From NCBI RefSeq assembly GCF_001245615.1, contig NZ_CWKH01000001.1:1240001-1304000 (forward strand): a stretch of 64,000 nucleotides of DNA, written 5' to 3'. The position numbers were made by a program, and so were the translations under genes. Shown here piece after piece: positions 62,121-64,000 of the stretch (position 1 is the stretch's first letter; every line of letters begins with the position of its first letter). The notes under the pieces are model-generated. The model did not search any database, had not been told where the DNA came from, and was given only the letters and a program-made list of their open reading frames with translations. This DNA is from Mycolicibacterium neworleansense (lineage in GTDB: Bacteria; Actinomycetota; Actinomycetes; Mycobacteriales; Mycobacteriaceae).

Positions 62121-62996
62121 ATGGCGGGTGTGGCCACAAGCAGCCGGCAGCGAAGCAAGATCGCTCCCTACCTGATGATCCTGCCGGCGTTGGTGTACCT
62201 CGGGATCTTCTTCGTGGTGCCGTTCTTCTCGCTGGCACGGACCTCGTTGTCGACGTCGGGCGGGTCGGTGTATCTGCCGACCCTGGAGTTCGATTGGAAC
62301 TTCGGCAATTACACGCACGCGTTCAGCCTGTACCAGGATCAGATACTGCGATCATTCGGCTACGCGCTGGTGGCGACCGTCGTGTGCGCGGTGCTGGCGT
62401 TTCCGTTGGCCTACGTGATCGCGTTCAAGGCCGGCCGGTACAAGAACCTCATCCTCGGGCTGGTCATCCTGCCGTTCTTCGTGACCTTCCTGATCCGCAC
62501 CATCGCCTGGAAGACGATCCTGGCCGATGACGGACTGGTGGTCAGTGCCCTCGGCTCGATCGGGCTGCTGCCCAGCGAGGGACGGCTGCTCTCGACGAGC
62601 TGGGCGGTGATCGGCGGCCTGGTCTACAACTGGATCATCTTCATGATCCTCCCGCTCTACGTGAGCCTGGAGAAGATCGATCCCCGCCTGATCGAGGCAT
62701 CCAAGGACCTGTATTCGTCCAACCGGCGCAGCTTCACCAAAGTGATTCTGCCGCTGTCGATGCCGGGTGTGTTGGCCGGCAGCATGCTGGTGTTCATCCC
62801 GGCCGTCGGCGACTTCATCAACGCCGACTACCTGGGCAGTACCCAGACCAGCATGATCGGCAATGTGATCCAGAAGCAGTTCCTGGTGGTCAAGGATTAC
62901 CCCGCGGCCGCGGCACTCAGCATGGTGCTGATGGCCATCATCCTGGTCGGCGTGCTGCTGTACACCCGAGCACTGGGCACGGAGGATCTGGTATGA
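62121..62996 (+). CDS. potB: Polyamine ABC transporter permease PotB
   Basis: A 291-residue permease with six helices and the EAA loop LEKIDPRLIEASKDLYSSNR. The first helix is APYLMILPALVYLGIFFVVP. Partner of PotC. ATG 62121 is 5 bp after potD, and the end overlaps potC by 4 bp. Confidence 0.92.
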   Translation: MAGVATSSRQRSKIAPYLMILPALVYLGIFFVVPFFSLARTSLSTSGGSVYLPTLEFDWNFGNYTHAFSLYQDQILRSFGYALVATVVCAVLAFPLAYVIAFKAGRYKNLILGLVILPFFVTFLIRTIAWKTILADDGLVVSALGSIGLLPSEGRLLSTSWAVIGGLVYNWIIFMILPLYVSLEKIDPRLIEASKDLYSSNRRSFTKVILPLSMPGVLAGSMLVFIPAVGDFINADYLGSTQTSMIGNVIQKQFLVVKDYPAAAALSMVLMAIILVGVLLYTRALGTEDLV

Positions 62997-63838
62997 CAGC
63001 CACCGCGGTCGAGGCCGCCATCAACCCGGCCGAACCTCGAGTCGTCAAGGGCTCGCCCAGATGGGGCGACCTGGTACTGCGACTCGTGGCCGGCGTGGTG
63101 TTGTTGTATCTGTTCCTGCCGATCTTCGTGATCGTGCTGTTCTCGTTCAACAAGCCGGCCGGCAAGTTCAACTACACCTGGCAGGGTTTCACCCTCGACA
63201 ACTGGGCGAACCCGTTCAAATACCCGGCGCTCACCGATGCCCTGAAGCTGAGCCTCAACGTCGCCGCGGTGTCCACGGCCGTTGCCCTGGTGTTGGGCAC
63301 ACTGGTGGCAATCGCGCTGGTGCGTCAACGCTTCCGCGGCCAGAAGGCGGTCGACACCTTCCTGGTGCTCCCGCTGACCGCCCCTGAGGTGGTCATGGGC
63401 GCGTCATTGCTGACGCTGTTCCTCGATTTGGGTTGGGCCACCGGCTACACCACGATTCTGCTGGCCCACATCGGCTTCCAGATCAGCTTCATCGCGATGA
63501 CGGTGCGGGCCCGGGTGCGCGGCTTCGACTGGACTCTCGAAGATGCCTCGATGGATCTCGGCGCGAGTCCGACCCGGACGTTCTTCAAAGTGACTCTGCC
63601 GCTGATCGTTCCGGGCATCGTGGCCGCGGCGATGCTGTCGTTCGCGTTGTCGCTCGACGACTTCATCATCACCTACTTCGTCAGCGGCTCCACGGTCACC
63701 TATCCGCTGTACGTCAACGCGGCGGTCAAGGCTGCCGTACCGCCGCAGATCAACGTGTTGGCCACGGCCATCCTGGTGGTGAGTCTGCTGCTGCTCATGG
63801 CCGGAACGCTCTACCGGCGAAAGCGCATCGACGCCTGA
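62993..63838 (+). CDS. potC: Polyamine ABC transporter permease PotC
   Basis: A 281-residue permease with six helices and the EAA loop DWTLEDASMDLGASPTRTFF. ATG 62993 overlaps the potB stop (ATGA). Last gene of the operon. A palindrome over its stop codon probably terminates transcription from both sides. Confidence 0.92.
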   Translation: MTATAVEAAINPAEPRVVKGSPRWGDLVLRLVAGVVLLYLFLPIFVIVLFSFNKPAGKFNYTWQGFTLDNWANPFKYPALTDALKLSLNVAAVSTAVALVLGTLVAIALVRQRFRGQKAVDTFLVLPLTAPEVVMGASLLTLFLDLGWATGYTTILLAHIGFQISFIAMTVRARVRGFDWTLEDASMDLGASPTRTFFKVTLPLIVPGIVAAAMLSFALSLDDFIITYFVSGSTVTYPLYVNAAVKAAVPPQINVLATAILVVSLLLLMAGTLYRRKRIDA

Positions 63839-63854
63839 CGTCAGGGTGCGTCGA
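63828..63854. terminator. Palindrome over the convergent stop codons
   Basis: Outer arms TCGACGC/GCGTCGA and inner palindrome CCTGACGTCAGG (63834-63845) cover the end of potC and the end of the minus-strand gene that follows. Confidence 0.5.
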
Positions 63855-64000
63855 GTTGCACCGTGACGGCCACTTTGCCCTGGCCGTCACGGTGTGCGAC
63901 GGCACGTCCCGTACGGTCGCCGCCGTCGAGGTTCAGCAAGGTGAGCTCGCCGCCCTCCCCGAGGAAGTTGCGCCACCAGTTCTTGCTGTCCGGCGCCATC
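63841..64000 (-). CDS. Partial CDS (C-terminal 52 residues), possibly an F420/nitroreductase-family protein
   Basis: Minus-strand frame from the right edge to TGA at 63841: NWWRNFLGEGGELTLLNLDG, then RTGRAVAHRDGQGKVAVTVQ and LDAP. The WWRNF and GRAVAHRD elements occur in the Ddn-like deazaflavin/nitroreductase group, where a similar segment lies near the C-terminus. The rest of the gene is outside the window, so the call is tentative. Confidence 0.5.
   Translation of the reverse strand, partial: MAPDSKNWWRNFLGEGGELTLLNLDGGDRTGRAVAHRDGQGKVAVTVQLDAP

Noticed and set aside
59623..62238. 871-residue open frame on the minus strand
   Set aside because: It is fully antisense to potA-potD, which have clear ABC-transporter motifs. 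Long antisense frames are common in GC-rich coding DNA, and this one has an Arg/Gly/His-rich composition.

Overview
The window reads as chromosomal DNA of a mycobacterium, most likely an environmental, fast-growing one (Mycolicibacterium type). Grounds: high GC throughout, GTG/TTG starts, and many mycobacterial families (DesA-type acyl-ACP desaturase, KshA/HsaA steroid enzymes, an Rv1733c-type membrane protein, an Hrp1-like CBS protein, a GarA-like FHA protein, LpqN-type lipoproteins, TIGR00027-type methyltransferase, a BlaI/BlaR pair). I see no rRNA, tRNA, CRISPR array, transposase or phage gene.

Region 1 (1-7.7 kb) mixes gene remnants (a UbiA decaprenyl-phosphate phosphoribosyltransferase piece, a possible STAS piece, a 5'-truncated and frameshifted GNAT gene) with intact genes: a SUKH protein, YaeQ, a repeat lipoprotein flanked by matching palindromes, an APH-type kinase, a VOC protein, an alpha/beta hydrolase and a receptor-type Ser/Thr kinase.

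Region 2 (about 8-34 kb) looks like a hypoxia/dormancy (DosR/DevR) island. At least fourteen palindromes of the form GGGNC-N4-GNCCC lie upstream of genes on both strands. Many have a plausible -10 hexamer 37-39 nt from the first base of the core. Linked genes include the FHA protein, a GAF-ANTAR/CBS divergent pair, a DesA-like desaturase, an Rv1733c-like protein, a ctaD-nrdF pair followed by hemY, a broken MBL-Rieske gene, kshA-hsaA with a deleted hsaC, a WhiB protein, an aurF-monooxygenase-lipoprotein operon, a tandem universal stress protein, a 45-residue membrane protein, a STAS/anti-sigma switch, a VKOR, and two stretches that look like DosR-driven small RNAs ending in near-identical hairpins. 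Most of the enzymes consume O2 directly (diiron, Rieske, flavin or haem-copper), so the island may be a set of high-demand O2 users boosted when O2 falls. No DosR/DosS gene lies in the window.

Region 3 (34-42 kb) holds a second AurF-like oxygenase, a TetR remnant with a surviving operator-like palindrome, a phytanoyl-CoA dioxygenase divergent from a TetR gene, a short-chain reductase, and a TetR gene divergent from a quinone-reductase-type operon.

Region 4 (42-48 kb) is a cell-envelope block around blaI-blaR: an NlpC/P60 hydrolase, an L,D-transpeptidase, a multicopper oxidase and a small secreted protein, with TAC/GTA dyads like BlaI/MecI operators in front of three transcription units.

Region 5 (48-64 kb) is metabolic: a TrpB2-like enzyme, a methyltransferase, small secreted proteins, alpha/beta hydrolases, a SnoaL-like protein with a divergent TetR gene, a LeuB-family dehydrogenase, an NCS1 permease, an MFS transporter and a complete polyamine-type ABC operon (potA-D-B-C). 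The start of one further minus-strand gene runs off the right edge.
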